Positions 53,701 through 63,933 of a stretch of 64,000 nucleotides of DNA are shown here, one piece after another. Below the pieces are notes generated by a model. It did not search any database, was not told the DNA's origin, and was given only the letters and a program-made list of their open reading frames with translations. A program made the position numbers and the translations under genes. The DNA is taken from positions 1,673,601-1,737,600 of the forward strand of contig OZ251237.1 of NCBI GenBank assembly GCA_965240325.2. The letters run 5' to 3'. Each line of letters begins with the position of its first letter. The stretch's first letter is position 1. The stretch is from Rebecca billardiae RCC1528. Taxonomy: Eukaryota; Haptophyta.

Positions 53701-55110
53701 TTTTTGCGTGGGTCGCCGGGCGGTGCTTTTTCCCCTCGCGCTCCCGAATTCCGTCGCTTGTTCGCGAACAGCATGGCAGCCCGAGTTCTCCGCGGGGTGG
53801 GTCTCGCTTTGCAGACGGGCGCAACGGCGGGAGGTGCCGGCGGGTCAGCAACGCGCGCACGCGCGTATGCATGCTCCTCGTCCGCTACGCGCGCGTGCGC
53901 GCTCACTGCCTCGGCGCAGGCGTAGCTGCGCGCCGCGTGGCGGCTCGCGACCGCCGGGCGTCGCGGCTCGGGCCGCAGCGGCCTGGCAGGCGAGGCTCGC
54001 GCCGACGAGCAGCAGCCTGCGCACTGCTGTTTCGCGCGGGGTGCGTGCTGCGCGCTTGGACTGTCCTCTTGCCCGCGACTGCACGCACGCTCTGCGACGC
54101 GCATGCCGCTGCGCGGCGTGGCGGCTCTCCGAGGCTGCGTTGGGCGTCGGACGGCGGCGCGGCCGCGCGCCGGGGGTGACGCGCGCATGGCACCCCACTG
54201 CCGACCGAGCGCCTCGCACCGTTTGAAGCCGGCCCCGCCCCGCCCCCCCCATCTTTCTCTTCGTCCAACCTGCGCCCGGTGCGCGTAGTGGGCGGCAGCC
54301 GCTGCATCGACCAGGCCCCGCACCGCGCGTGAGCGCCGGCTCTCAGCGCACGGCCGCCCTCCGGGTGCAGTCGGACAGCCGCCTGGGGTGTGTGTGTGGG
54401 TTGGGTGGCGGGTCGGCGACGACAGGCGTTTGCTGGCGAGCCTTGGCTGCATCGTCCGCGTCGTCTAGCCAAGCCGCCATCGCCCGCGCCCGGGCCCTCG
54501 CGCCGCCATTTGTAGTCTCGGTTGCGGCTCGCGCACAGCCAGTGCCGAGTGCTCCGACCGTGCGGCAGCTGCTGGGCTGGCTGGCGAGGTGCGATGAGCC
54601 GCGGCGCTGCACGCTGCGGTCAAGCCGAGCGCGAGGCGTGGAGCCCGGCGGGCTGCTCGCGTGAGGGCGCACGCGACGACCGCGAGCCCGGCTCGGGCGG
54701 CGGCTGCAGCATCGAGGGTGCGTCCGCGGAGCCGTGCCGAGTGGCGCTGCCGGGTGCGCTCGCGACGCCGTGCGGCTCGGCTGGGCTCGTCGGACCTGGG
54801 CGCAGCACGCGGCGCCGCGGCCGAGATCGAGGCGTGGCGCTCCGCGGCGTGCTCGCGCGCGCCCGCACGGGCTGCCCGCGCCCCAGGCTCGACCTGTCGC
54901 GGCCGCACCGACGCTGTGTCGGCGGCAGCGCGCGCGTGGCCGGCACCGGCCGGGCGCGATGGCAGGCGATGGCAGCGCGCGGGGTGGGCCGGCCGAGCGA
55001 GCGCAGCGCGTGCTAGGTCGGCGGCGCGTGGCGCGAGCGCGTCGCGGCCGTGGCTGGCGCAACACACCAGCCAAGCCTGTCCCCGCCCCCGCGCCCCCAT
55101 CCTCCACCTA
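50780..55110. repeat. Subtelomeric long repeat blocks
   Basis: Three diverged copies of a roughly 1.35-1.47 kb block are visible. The landmark CCCCATCTTACTCTTCGTC (or variant) followed by CCTGCGCC-GGT and GCGTAGT occurs at about 51425, 52785 and 54245. A second landmark, TGGCGCAACACACCGGCCCA and variants, occurs at about 51660, 53028 and 55062. A third, CGCCTCGCTTCGAGGG, occurs at about 51760 and 53140 and again at 61142. Many long open frames cross the region in all frames; none is supported. Confidence 0.8.
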
Positions 55111-55364
55111 CTAGGGGGTCCATCAGATTAAATTGAGTTTTGATTTTCTTTTCTTTTCCATTCAGAACTTGTTCGGCGGGTTTTCGCGATCGGCAGATTC
55201 CAAATCCGCGCTCGGCTGGCCCCGGCGCGGGAGCGGAGCTCTGAACGGGGTCGGCGAGGCTGATGGCCCTCATCGACGGCCGTCCGCTCGCCATTGGGCG
55301 CACCCACCTCGGTGCAGGCGCCTCGTCAAGCGGCTGGGCGGCTGCGGACGGGTAGCCATGACTC

Positions 55365-57113
55365 GTGCGGACCGGGCTCTCGCTGGGAGTCGTGGTTCAA
55401 CCGAAGCTCGTGCTTCATAATTTGCATCTGCGTGCTCAACGTGTGCTGCTCGCGACCAAGGAGCGAGTCCTAGCAGCACGTGCTGGCGACCTACGCGGAG
55501 ACGAACATGACCTACGCGGTGGGGTGGACATCGACAACGACTCGACGCAGCCTTCTCGCTCACCCGACACCGCGCTCTCGTGCTCAGACTCTCCCCCGAC
55601 GCCTCGGCCGCAAGGAGCGCTCGACGCCGACCAACTTGCGGGCCGCCGCGCCGGGCATGACGAGGTCCAGGGCGTGGCGGATGATGATGTGCGCGTGTCC
55701 ATGGACACGTGCGACCCGCCCGAGGTCCCCGCCAGCACCGCAGAGGGGCTCACCTCCTCCGCGGACGGCCACGATGGCGTGCAGCAGTCAAGGCTCGAGC
55801 TGCCGCCAGACATCAACGTCCGCGTGGAGCAGGTCGAGGAGACGGCGGCGGCGGCGCGCGCCATTCACGTGATGCACACTTTTGGTTGCCGCTTCGTGGC
55901 CGGCACGCACCCGCGGTACGCATCGGTGCTCAACTTCGTGCTCCTCGACCTCCTCCGCACGCTCGTGGACCTCATGCTCGAGAAGAACTTGAGGAAGCGC
56001 AAGCAGTTGGTCAGAGTGTTCACCGCGGCGTACGCCCAGACCGCGGGCGACGGTGGGATGAGGAAGCCCAAGAAGGTCGCGCACGCCTGCGCGGACGTGC
56101 ACGGCATCTCGGCGCGCCACGACTCGCCGCGGCTCGAGATGATCGGCAACTGGCTGATGACCGTGCACAGGTGGTCGAAGGGCAAGCGCCAGGACGTGGA
56201 GCGCATCCTGAGCCGGAAGCTGGGCGCGTCGGCGGCGGAGAGGTTGGGGGAGCTGGACACCGACGACCAGTTGCTGGGCGCCGCCCACGTCAGCTGCCCC
56301 TTCCGCGACCTCGACTCGCACCCCGACGCTGACGCGCCGCGCATTTCCGCATCAGGCCGCGTGACGGTGCCGCTGCACGAGCAGCGCGTGACTCCTGCTG
56401 AGCACGCGATCATCTCGGAGCAGCAGGTGGAGCTGGACTCGTCGCGCAAGGCGACCGCGCGCGCCGTCGCCGACGCTGCGCGCGCCAGCTTGCGCGCCGA
56501 CGAAGCCGAGCGCAGCGCGTGCTGTGGCACAGATCGCGCTGCGGCCGAGCGGGCGGCCATGGCTGCCGACGGCGCCGAGCTCAAGCGCGAGAGGAGAGCG
56601 GCGGAGCTTCGGGGCGAGCGCGTGGCGAAGCGCGCGCAGTCCGTCGCAGTAGTGGTGAACCGGTGGCAGCCTCGCGTGGGCCGGGGTACGACGAACGGCG
56701 ACGATGCCGGTGACACAGAGTACGGGCTTGGAAGTCGCCGAACGGACCGCGGCAAGCTTGGCGGCGGCAATCCGGACTGCCAGTCTGCGCACGCAAGCCT
56801 CGACGGCGGAGCCGGAGGGCTCTCCTGCGAGTGTTGGGATGGTGGCATGCTCAGAGGTGGTCTTGCTAGTGTGCCTCGGCACGCAGCCCGCCACCCGCAT
56901 CAGGCCCGTGCGGGCCTGCTGCGGCACTGTTCGAGGGGCATGAGCAGCGGCAGTGACTGCTCCGCGGCGGCGGCCGCCTATTCGGATGACCCAGTCTCAA
57001 TATTGAACACGGTACCCACATATAGGCACCAATATGAACACAGCAACGATTTCTTTTTTAAAGCGGCCGTTAAGGAAACTCCAACAAATGAATTTTCGGC
57101 CGTTAACGGCTGA
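55365..57113 (+). CDS. Unrecognised open frame reaching into the inverted-terminal element
   Basis: Open from 55365 (GTG) with its first ATG at 55701 (MDTCDPPEVPAST). Residues about 165-300 from the open-frame start look like a folded protein (RYASVLNFVLLDLLRTLVDL, RLEMIGNWLMTVHRWSKGKR), then a charged region with EQQVELDSSRKATARAV. The last ~25 codons are read from the left terminal repeat of the element at 57039. The stop at 57111-57113 lies in a second CGGCCGTTAACGG motif. It may be a host gene truncated by insertion, or part of a larger mobile element. No family is recognised. Confidence 0.35.
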   Translation: MRTGLSLGVVVQPKLVLHNLHLRAQRVLLATKERVLAARAGDLRGDEHDLRGGVDIDNDSTQPSRSPDTALSCSDSPPTPRPQGALDADQLAGRRAGHDEVQGVADDDVRVSMDTCDPPEVPASTAEGLTSSADGHDGVQQSRLELPPDINVRVEQVEETAAAARAIHVMHTFGCRFVAGTHPRYASVLNFVLLDLLRTLVDLMLEKNLRKRKQLVRVFTAAYAQTAGDGGMRKPKKVAHACADVHGISARHDSPRLEMIGNWLMTVHRWSKGKRQDVERILSRKLGASAAERLGELDTDDQLLGAAHVSCPFRDLDSHPDADAPRISASGRVTVPLHEQRVTPAEHAIISEQQVELDSSRKATARAVADAARASLRADEAERSACCGTDRAAAERAAMAADGAELKRERRAAELRGERVAKRAQSVAVVVNRWQPRVGRGTTNGDDAGDTEYGLGSRRTDRGKLGGGNPDCQSAHASLDGGAGGLSCECWDGGMLRGGLASVPRHAARHPHQARAGLLRHCSRGMSSGSDCSAAAAAYSDDPVSILNTVPTYRHQYEHSNDFFFKAAVKETPTNEFSAVNG

Positions 57114-57711
57114 ATCTGGTGGTCCGGGCCAAATCCCGAGAGCGTTCGTCGCTCGGCGTCGCACGGACGCCGTCGCAGGGCTTGGCGAGCGGACGTTCGA
57201 CTCGCGGTGCGAGCGCGCGCCGTGCGTGCGCGTGTGGCGGCGTCCACGTCGCCGCTGCGCCACCGGTGCTCTAATCGCGGGTGTTCCCCAACCTATCCCC
57301 CGCCTGCCCCGCACCCGCTCCGCGTCCCGACGCGCCACACCGATCTACTTTGCTAGGTCTGTTCGTAACACGGTGCGAATTCGCGCCCGCCCGCACGCCG
57401 CTGCGCGCGGGGATGCAGGAAGTGTATGGAGGGGCGCGGAGTTGTTATTCAGGCGGCGGGTTACTCGTGATGCACGCACATGCGCAGCGGGAACGCTTAC
57501 TTTTGCATGGGTGACCGGGAATTTGCATCAGACTAACTTGCTGCGGCTGCGCCCGGCACGGCCGCGCAGGACCGCGCTCGCCGCGCGCAGCAATGGCGAC
57601 GGCTGTGCTCACCGTGGGCAAGGGCAAGCGTTCCTGCGCGAAGCCTAGGAAGCCCAAGCTGCATCGCAAAGGTGCCTAACGCATCGGGCGCCACGTCTCT
57701 GCCGCATCTGC

Positions 57712-58440
57712 ATGGCTGCGCATGGCCGCGGCGCTCAGCCGCACGAGATGCTCAAGCTGCGCGCGCGCGAGGCCGCGAGCGAGGTGGACCACTCGATCAT
57801 GCCGAACGAGAACTACCTGGCGGAGGTCAAGCGCAGCGTCAACAGCCTCGTCGCCATCAAGGCCCAGCGGAAGAAGAACAACCTGCTGCGTGTAGCCAAG
57901 CTGCGGCTCTTCTCGTGAGACGCGCTCGTCTTGCATGCCTTCACCTCGCTCGACGACGAGGGCGTCGTGCACTAGGCGCGCGAGAAGGACCGCACACTGA
58001 GCATCGTGGGCTCGCGCCAGCCCGAGAGTTCTCGACGTGGCTCAACCTGGGCATGCGCCACCCGATCCCGCCGCCGGTGGCTGGCTCACGTGAGAGCGCG
58101 CTGCGCAATCGCGAGCACGCGGGCGCGGGCGTGATGATGATCGGCAGCGAGTCGGCGGCGCGGCCGTGGGCGCAGGCCGTGGGCGCCGTGCTGGATCGCT
58201 TGGAGCACTACGGCAAGTCCGCGCGCCCGCGCGGGCAGCCGCATGTCCTCCTCCTCTCGGCGGACACGGGCCAAACGCAGCGCACTCGCGCGCGGCCACG
58301 ATCGCCATCGTGCGCAACTATGAGGGTGTTGCGCTCGCGTCGTCGGAGGCGATCGCCATCTCGGAGCGGCCGGACTCGGACATGCCCGAGCTATGGAGTG
58401 CGGACGCCGACGGGATCAATGACGTGATCCGGAGCGGCCG
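57712..58440 (+). pseudogene. Decayed reading frame inside the element
   Basis: A protein-like frame starts at ATG 57712 (EMLKLRAREAASEVDHSIMP ... VAIKAQRKKNNLL). It hits TGA at 57916-57918 and TAG about 54 bases later, both in frame, with coding-like sequence between and after (DALVLHAFTSLDDEGVV, AREKDRTLSIVGSRQPE). Around 58025 it shifts frame (EFSTWLNLGMRHPIPPP) and again near 58270 (TIAIVRNYEGVALASSEA). Two stops and at least two shifts make it a pseudogene. Origin unknown. Confidence 0.55.
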
Positions 58441-58589
58441 GCTCCCACCGCGACCGGCGCCGCCAGCTGCCGCCGCTGCACGTGGCCAGCGCGGCAGGGC
58501 GGCGCGGCTGGCGGCGCTGCAGGCGGCGCGGCCGGCGACGCGGCCGGCGGCGCGGCCGGCGGCAGCGGCGGCAGCGGCAGCGGTAGCGG

Positions 58590-59740
58590 CGTAGCTGGCG
58601 GTGCCGCCGGCGCTGGAGTCCGCGCGGCCGGTTGCGCGGTCGGCGGCGCGGCCGGCGGCGCGGCGGGCGGCGCGGCTGGCAACGCGGGCGCGTCCGCGGG
58701 CACGGGCGGCGGCGCGGCCGGCGCGAGCGGCAGCGGCAGCGGCGTGGCTGGCGGCACAGTCGGCGCTGGCGTCCGTGCGGCCGGTGGCGCGGCCGGCGGC
58801 GCGGCCAGCGGCGCGGCTGACAGCGCGGGCGGTGGCGCGGCCGGCGGCGGCACTGCCGGCGGCGGCGCGGCCGGCGGCGCGGCCGCGCGCGGCCGGCGCG
58901 GCCGGCAGCAGCGGCGGCAGCTGCAGCGACAGCGGCGTGACTGGCGACACAGCCGGCGTTGGCGTCCGCGCGGCCGGTGGCGCGGCCTGCGGCGCGGCCG
59001 GCGGCGCGGCTGACAGCGCGGGCGATGGCGGGCCCGGTGGCGGCGCGCCCGACGGCGGCACGCCCGACAACTGCGCGCCAGGCGGCGGTGCGCCCGGCGA
59101 CGCGGCCGGACGCGGCCGGCGGCGCGGCTGGCAACGCGGGCGCGGGTGCTGGCGGCGGCGCGGGCGGCGCGGGCGGCAGCTGCAGTGGCGTGGCTGGCGG
59201 CACAGCTGGCGTTGGCGTCCGCGCGGCTGGAGGCGCGGCCGGAGGTGCGGCCGGCGGCGCGGACAGCGGCGCGGCTGACAGCGCTCGCGATCGCGCGGCC
59301 GGCGGCGGCGCGGCCGGCGGCGGCGCGGCCGGCGGCGGCGCGGCCGGCGGTGGCGCGGCCGGCGGCGGCGCGGCCGGTGCGGGCGGCAGCAGCAGCACTG
59401 GTGGCAGCAGCAGCGGCAGCTGCGTGGCTGGCGGCACCGCTGGCGCTGGCGTCCGCGCGGCCGGTGGCGCGGCCGGCGGCGCGGCCGGGGGCGCGGCCGG
59501 GGGCGCGGCTGGCAACGTGGGCGCGGGCGCGGGCGCGGGCGGCGGCGTGGGCGGCGCGGCCGGCAGTGGCAGCGGCGTGGCTAGCGGCACAGCCGGTGCT
59601 GGCGTCCGCGTGGCCGGTGGCGCGGCATGTGGCGCGGCCAGCCGCGCGGCTGACAGTGCGGGTGGTGGTGCGGCTGGTGGCGGCGCGGCCGGCGGCGGCG
59701 CGGCCGGCGGCGGCGCGCAGCAGCGCGGCCTCGGTGGCAG
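58590..59740 (+). repeat. Gly/Ala-coding tandem repeat in the element
   Basis: Six diverged units share the landmark TGGCGTCCGCGCGGCCGGTGG, or a close variant, at about 58615, 58760, 58955, 59210, 59440 and 59605. Between landmarks are runs of GGCGCGGCC. In one frame the array reads as GVRAAGGAAGG-type peptide; other frames give Ala/Arg repeats. Confidence 0.85.
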
Positions 59741-59759
59741 CACTGCCTCGGCAGGCGGC

Positions 59760-60490
59760 AGCGCGGCCGGCGGCGGTTTTGGCGGCGGCGCCGAGGCGGC
59801 CGACTACGCGGAGGAGCAGAAGGCCATCGTGGCGTGCACCGGCGCTTACGTCAGCCTCGCCAGCCTCGCCGGCCAGGGCTCGCACAACGTCCCACCGCTC
59901 CGCTTCAACGTCTGGGCGGTCACGGAGGCGGGCGCAGACGGCGTCTCGCCTCAGGCGGCGGGGGCGCCTCGTGCAGCTCGCGGACGAGCAGGTGCAGGGG
60001 CATTTCGTGCAGGTGACCAAGCGTGCGATGCCGCTCGTGCACGCGCGCAAGTCACTCGACTCATTCGTCCGCGAGTACGCCGAGGGGAAGAAGTCGACGG
60101 CGGAGCCGCACATCTCGACGGTCGCGCAGCTCGTGCGCCGCGTGTCGCTTGCGACGTGGGCAGAGGAGTTCGGCGACAAGGTGCGGCGGCTCTGGCTGAA
60201 GAAGTACGCCAAGCGGCAGCGCGAATGGCAGCGCAGGGCGGAGACCGACGCGATCGACCTGATCGCGGAGTGCATGACGGCGCGCAAGCTCCTGCGCGAG
60301 GAGGCTGGGCTTCCGGAGAAGGAGTTTTCGGCACTCAGGAGCAAATTGATGGCGGCGCGCTCGCCGGACCGCTCGGTGACGGTGATTTACGCGGCGCGGA
60401 TGTCGCGCGCGACGGTAGCGGGGCTGGGTAGCGGCAATCAGGCAGCTGACGGTGCGGGCATGCAGGGGGGACCAGCCGCGCGCGCGCGCC
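59760..60490 (+). pseudogene. Second decayed reading frame inside the element
   Basis: Protein-like sequence follows the Gly/Ala array (EEQKAIVACTGAYVSLASLA, PPLRFNVWAVTEAG). It then changes frame at about 59945-59960 and continues (ADEQVQGHFVQVTKRAMPLV, STAEPHISTVAQLVRRVSLA, TWAEEFGDKVRRLWLKKYAK, LIAECMTARKLLREEAGLPE). It is probably one ancestral protein split by a one-base change or an unrecognised intron. Helical and charged, with no recognised family. Confidence 0.45.
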
Positions 60491-60590
60491 GCCCCCTAGG
60501 GGCGCGCGCGCAGCGCATAGTAATTTTTCGAAAATTAATCTGGCCGCTGGACACGCTAACGGCCGCTTTAAAAAAGAAGTCGTTGCTGTG

Positions 60591-61064
60591 AATATATATA
60601 TAGGAGAGTGCACCCGTATTATATATAAACGGGTAAGTCTGTGCGTATGTGTGGGTAGGGGATCTCTAATTAAATGGGTAAAATGCTCGATCTTGGAGTA
60701 GTTTTTCACCGACCGCTACGCGCACTCATCATGCCTACTAAAATTTAGCAATTCCACCTTAATTTTGTTGGGGCGGGTTGCAACGGTTATGAATAAGTAA
60801 GTCCGACGACATACCGTCATTTAGCCGCCATAACAAGTCCTTGACGTTTGGCTGAATCTGTATGTGACACAGTGGCGCAGCTGGCGTGCGCGCACGACCG
60901 CGCGACGGCGCGCGGAGTCGGTTTTGAGTGCTTCCAACGGCTGGGCTGGGCTCTGGGACATATTTGTAAGTGACTCCGCAAGCGCCACGCTCGTCAGACA
61001 CCTAAATCGCATGGTTGTCGAAAATCACAAATCAATGGGCTGCTGTCATGGACCCCCTACACCT
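60591..61064. other. Right flank of the element, no gene
   Basis: AT-rich from 60591 to about 60790, then GC-neutral. No supported gene. Confidence 0.5.
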
Positions 61065-61200
61065 ACTCGTCCGAACTGCCCCCAGTGCGCGCCATCACGG
61101 CCGTGCTGCGCACGCTGCTGGGTGCCGCTGCTCGCGCACGCGCCTCGCTTCGAGGGAGCGGCCGTCCGTTGCCGTGGCGCGTGGCGGTCGAGACGTCAGT
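61065..61200. repeat. Detached fragment of the 1.4-kb subtelomeric repeat
   Basis: Matches 53085-53200 and 51715-51815 (landmarks CACGGCCG-GCTGCGCACGCT, CGCCTCGCTTCGAGGG and GCGTGGCGGTCGAGAC), so the repeat family extends on both sides of the inverted-terminal element. Confidence 0.75.
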
Positions 61201-61514
61201 CGGGCGTGTCCACGTGCGTCATCCCGCCTACGCGCGCCGGTTCGCAGCGCGGCGCGCGCCCACGGTCGGCTCGCCGGCTGTGGTGGCCGGGGCGTGCCTA
61301 CGCGGCGGTTCGCGTGAGACTTCAGCTGACGGCGATGCGGAAGCTGCTCCAACTCGCTGCATGGCTGGTCGTCGAGGGGGCGGTCGGCTCGGTCGGTTGG
61401 AACGCGTCTCTAGAGGCTGCTCCACCCGGCGCTTCAACTCGCTTTGGCGCACTGATGATTCGAAGCGCGGTCGGCTCGCATGCAGTGGTGGCGGGCGCGA
61501 CCGCGCGGCGGTGC

Positions 61515-62467
61515 GCGTGATGCGCGTCTGGGTGCGGCCGCGCTCGCTGGCTGCACCCGCGGCGCTGCGGCCGGCGTGGCTGCTCTGGTCACCGCTGCGC
61601 TGGTGGCTGCTCCTCCTCTGGGAGTTGTTTCTTCCAGGTGCGTGTGCGTCGGCGGTAGGCCGCCCTCAGCCCTCGCTCTCTCCACTCGTGCACCTGCCCT
61701 GCTTGCTCTCTGCTTTCGATGGGGGCGCCTCGGAGCCGCTTCGAGGCGTCCCCGTCTGCAATCTTCTCATGCTCTATCTGCTTTCGATGGGGGCGCCTCG
61801 GAACCGCTTCGAGGCGTCCCCGTCTGCAATCTATCTTCTCATGCTCTGCTTTCGATGGGGGTGCCTCGGAACCGCTTCGAGGCGTCCCCGTCTGCAATCT
61901 TCTCATGCTCTGCTTTCGATGGGGGCGCCTCGGAACCGCTTCGAGGCGTCCCCGTCTGCAATCTTCTCATGCTCTGCTTTCGATGGGGGCGCCTGGGAAC
62001 CGCTCCCAGGCGTCCCCGTCTGCAATCTTCTCACGCTTCGCAGTCTCGCTTGCCTTCATCGCCTGGCGGGTGGGTGCTGCTCTCTCCTTCTCTGCCGCCT
62101 CCTCTGCAGTCTGCCGTGCACTGCTGTGTGTGGGATGCGACCTGCTACCTTATCTGACGCTACGCGTGCGTGTCTCGCGCCTGCTTCCCGCCTGCGCCGC
62201 CGCCGCCGCGCATGTCTTCGTGCCCACTGTCGCATGCAGTCTGGATCGTCCTTACTCATACAACCCTGCGGGGAGCCCCTCTGGGCCTCTGCCGCCTTCG
62301 GTCCTCATCGGCTTCTGTCGGCGTAGTTGCTCGAATGCATCGGCGAGTCCTTCCTGGTCGGCGTCGCATCCTGGACGGCTTCGGGGGTGTGACCTAGTCA
62401 CCTCACGCGTTTATCAACGCGGCCCCCACCTCAATCTACTCTCATGTGGGTCTACCGAGTGAGTTAG
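61515..62467. repeat. Dispersed repeat, near-telomere copy
   Basis: Its left part (61518-61630) and right end (62436-62467) match 12494-12605 and 12659-12690. The middle contains the hairpin tandem array and a GC-rich region with no supported gene. A pyrimidine-rich segment at about 61590-61640 resembles a splice acceptor but no exon follows. Confidence 0.75.
61711..62033. repeat. 64-bp tandem array of perfect-to-near-perfect hairpins
   Basis: Five copies of a roughly 64-68 bp unit (TCTGCTTTCGATGGGGGCGCCTC..., then an AACCG loop, then the complementary arm and GTCCCCGTCTGCAATCTTCTCA). Each unit contains a ~12-bp inverted repeat around the loop GAACCGCTT. The last copy has altered arms (CCTGGG and CCCAGG) that still pair. 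The 64-bp period is not a multiple of three, so apparent proteins here are artefacts. Confidence 0.9.
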
Positions 62468-62475
62468 AAGTATGT

Positions 62476-62588
62476 TTTCTCGAGATTGACCGAGCCGAAT
62501 CCTCTCAAAATTGGAGGGCCCCTAGCCCTTCCCATTTCCATGGCAGAGCCCAAGTCTCGTTGAAATCGGTTCGGTCAATCCCGAGAAA
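62476..62588. repeat. 23-bp inverted repeat near the telomere
   Basis: 62476-62498 and the reverse complement of 62566-62588 differ at two of 23 positions (TTTCTCGAGATTGACC and its partner), with a 67-base loop. No coding content. Confidence 0.8.
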
Positions 62589-62609
62589 TTGCCATTTTAG
62601 TACCGGCGA

Positions 62610-62889
62610 CCCTAACCATTTCCCTAACCCTAACCCTAACCATTTCCCTAACCCTTACCATTTCCCTAACCCTTACCATTTCCCTAACCCTTACCTGCGC
62701 CCTAACCCTTACCTGCGCCCTAACCCATACCATTTCCCTAACCCTTACCTGCACCCTAACCCTTACCTGCGCCCTAACCCTTACCTGCGCCCTAACCCTT
62801 ACCATTTCCCTAACCCTTACCTGCGCCCTAACCCTTACCTGCGCCCTAACCCTTACCTGCGCCCTAACCCTTACCTGCTCCCTAACCCT
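62610..62889 (-). repeat. Degenerate CCCTAA-strand telomere-like array
   Basis: About 15 units of 18 bp alternate between CCTAACCCTTACCTGCGC and CCTAACCCTTACCATTTC types, so each holds one canonical C-strand telomere hexamer plus variant sequence. The strand is opposite to the terminal array. Proline/asparagine-rich open frames here are artefacts. Confidence 0.9.
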
Positions 62890-62900
62890 AGGTTAGGTGA

Positions 62901-62931
<31 letters not shown>

Positions 62932-63059
62932 GGTTAGGGTGAGGTTAGGGTTAGGGTTAGGGTTAGGGTTAGGGTTAGGGTTAGGGGTTAGGGTTAGGGT
63001 TAGGGTTAGGGTTAGGGTTAGGGTTAGGGTTAGGGTTAGGGTTAGGGTTAGGGTTAGGG

Positions 63060-63100
<41 letters not shown>

Positions 63101-63208
63101 GGTTAGGGGTTAGGGTTAGGGTTAGGGGTTAGGGTTAGGGTTAGGGTTAGGGTTAGGGTTAGGGTTAGGGGTTAGGGTTAGGGTTAGGGGTTAGGGTTAG
63201 GGTTAGGG

Positions 63209-63249
<41 letters not shown>

Positions 63250-63704
63250 GGTTAGGGTTAGGGTTAGGGTTAGGGTTAGGGTTAGGGTTAGGGTTAGGGG
63301 TTAGGGTTAGGGTTAGGGTTAGGGTTAGGTTAGGGTTAGGGTTAGGGTTAGGGTTAGGGTTAGGGTTAGGGTTAGGGTTAGGGTTAGGGTTAGGGTTAGG
63401 GTTAGGGTTAGGGTTAGGGTTAGGGTTAGGGTTAGGGTTAGGGTTAGGGTTAGGGTTAGGGTTAGGGTTAGGGTTAGGGTTAGGGTTAGGGTTAGGGTTA
63501 GGGTTAGGGTTAGGGTTAGGGTTAGGGTTAGGGTTTAGGGTTTAGGGTTAGGGTTAGGGTTAGGGTTAGGGTTAGGGTTAGGGGTTAGGGTTAGGGTTAG
63601 GGTTAGGGTTAGGGTTAGGGTTAGGGTTAGGGTTAGGGTAGGGTTAGGGTTAGGGTTAGGGTTAGGGTTAGGGTTAGGGTTAGGGTTAGGGTTAGGGTTA
63701 GGGG

Positions 63705-63756
<52 letters not shown>

Positions 63757-63931
63757 TAGGGTTTAGGGTTTAGGGTTAGGGTTAGGGTTAGGGTTAGGGT
63801 TAGGGTTAGGGGTTAGGGTTAGGGTTAGGGTTAGGGTTAGGGTTAGGGTTAGGGTTAGGGTTAGGGTTAGGTTAGGTTAGGGTTTAGGGTTAGGGGTTTA
63901 GGGTTTAGGGTTTAGGGTTAGGTTAGGGTTT
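62890..63931 (+). repeat. Telomeric TTAGGG array
   Basis: About 1.04 kb of TTAGGG with scattered TTTAGGG, TTAGGGG, GTTAGGTTAGG and GTAGGG variants. The G-rich strand runs rightward, as expected for the right end of a chromosome. Confidence 0.97.
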
Positions 63932-63933
63932 AG

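Larger units (their letters stand above)
57039..60590 (+). mobile_element. 3.55-kb element with 34-bp terminal inverted repeats
   Basis: 57039-57072 and the reverse complement of 60557-60590 agree at 33 of 34 positions (starting CACAGCAACGA and ending AAAGCGGCCGTTA). The flanks are AATATGAA on the left and AATATATA on the right, so the target duplication, if any, is not certain. Inside are decayed protein-like stretches (57712-58440 and 59760-60490) and a long Gly/Ala-coding tandem repeat. No catalytic transposase motif was seen. Confidence 0.75.

Noticed and set aside
62640-62890. Proline/asparagine-rich protein repeat (NPYLRP-like)
   Set aside because: It is the direct translation of the 18-bp telomere-like tandem array; all frames would be open by periodicity.
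62897-63082. Arg/Val/Gly/Leu repeat peptides in the TTAGGG array
   Set aside because: Pure telomere repeat translation, not a gene.
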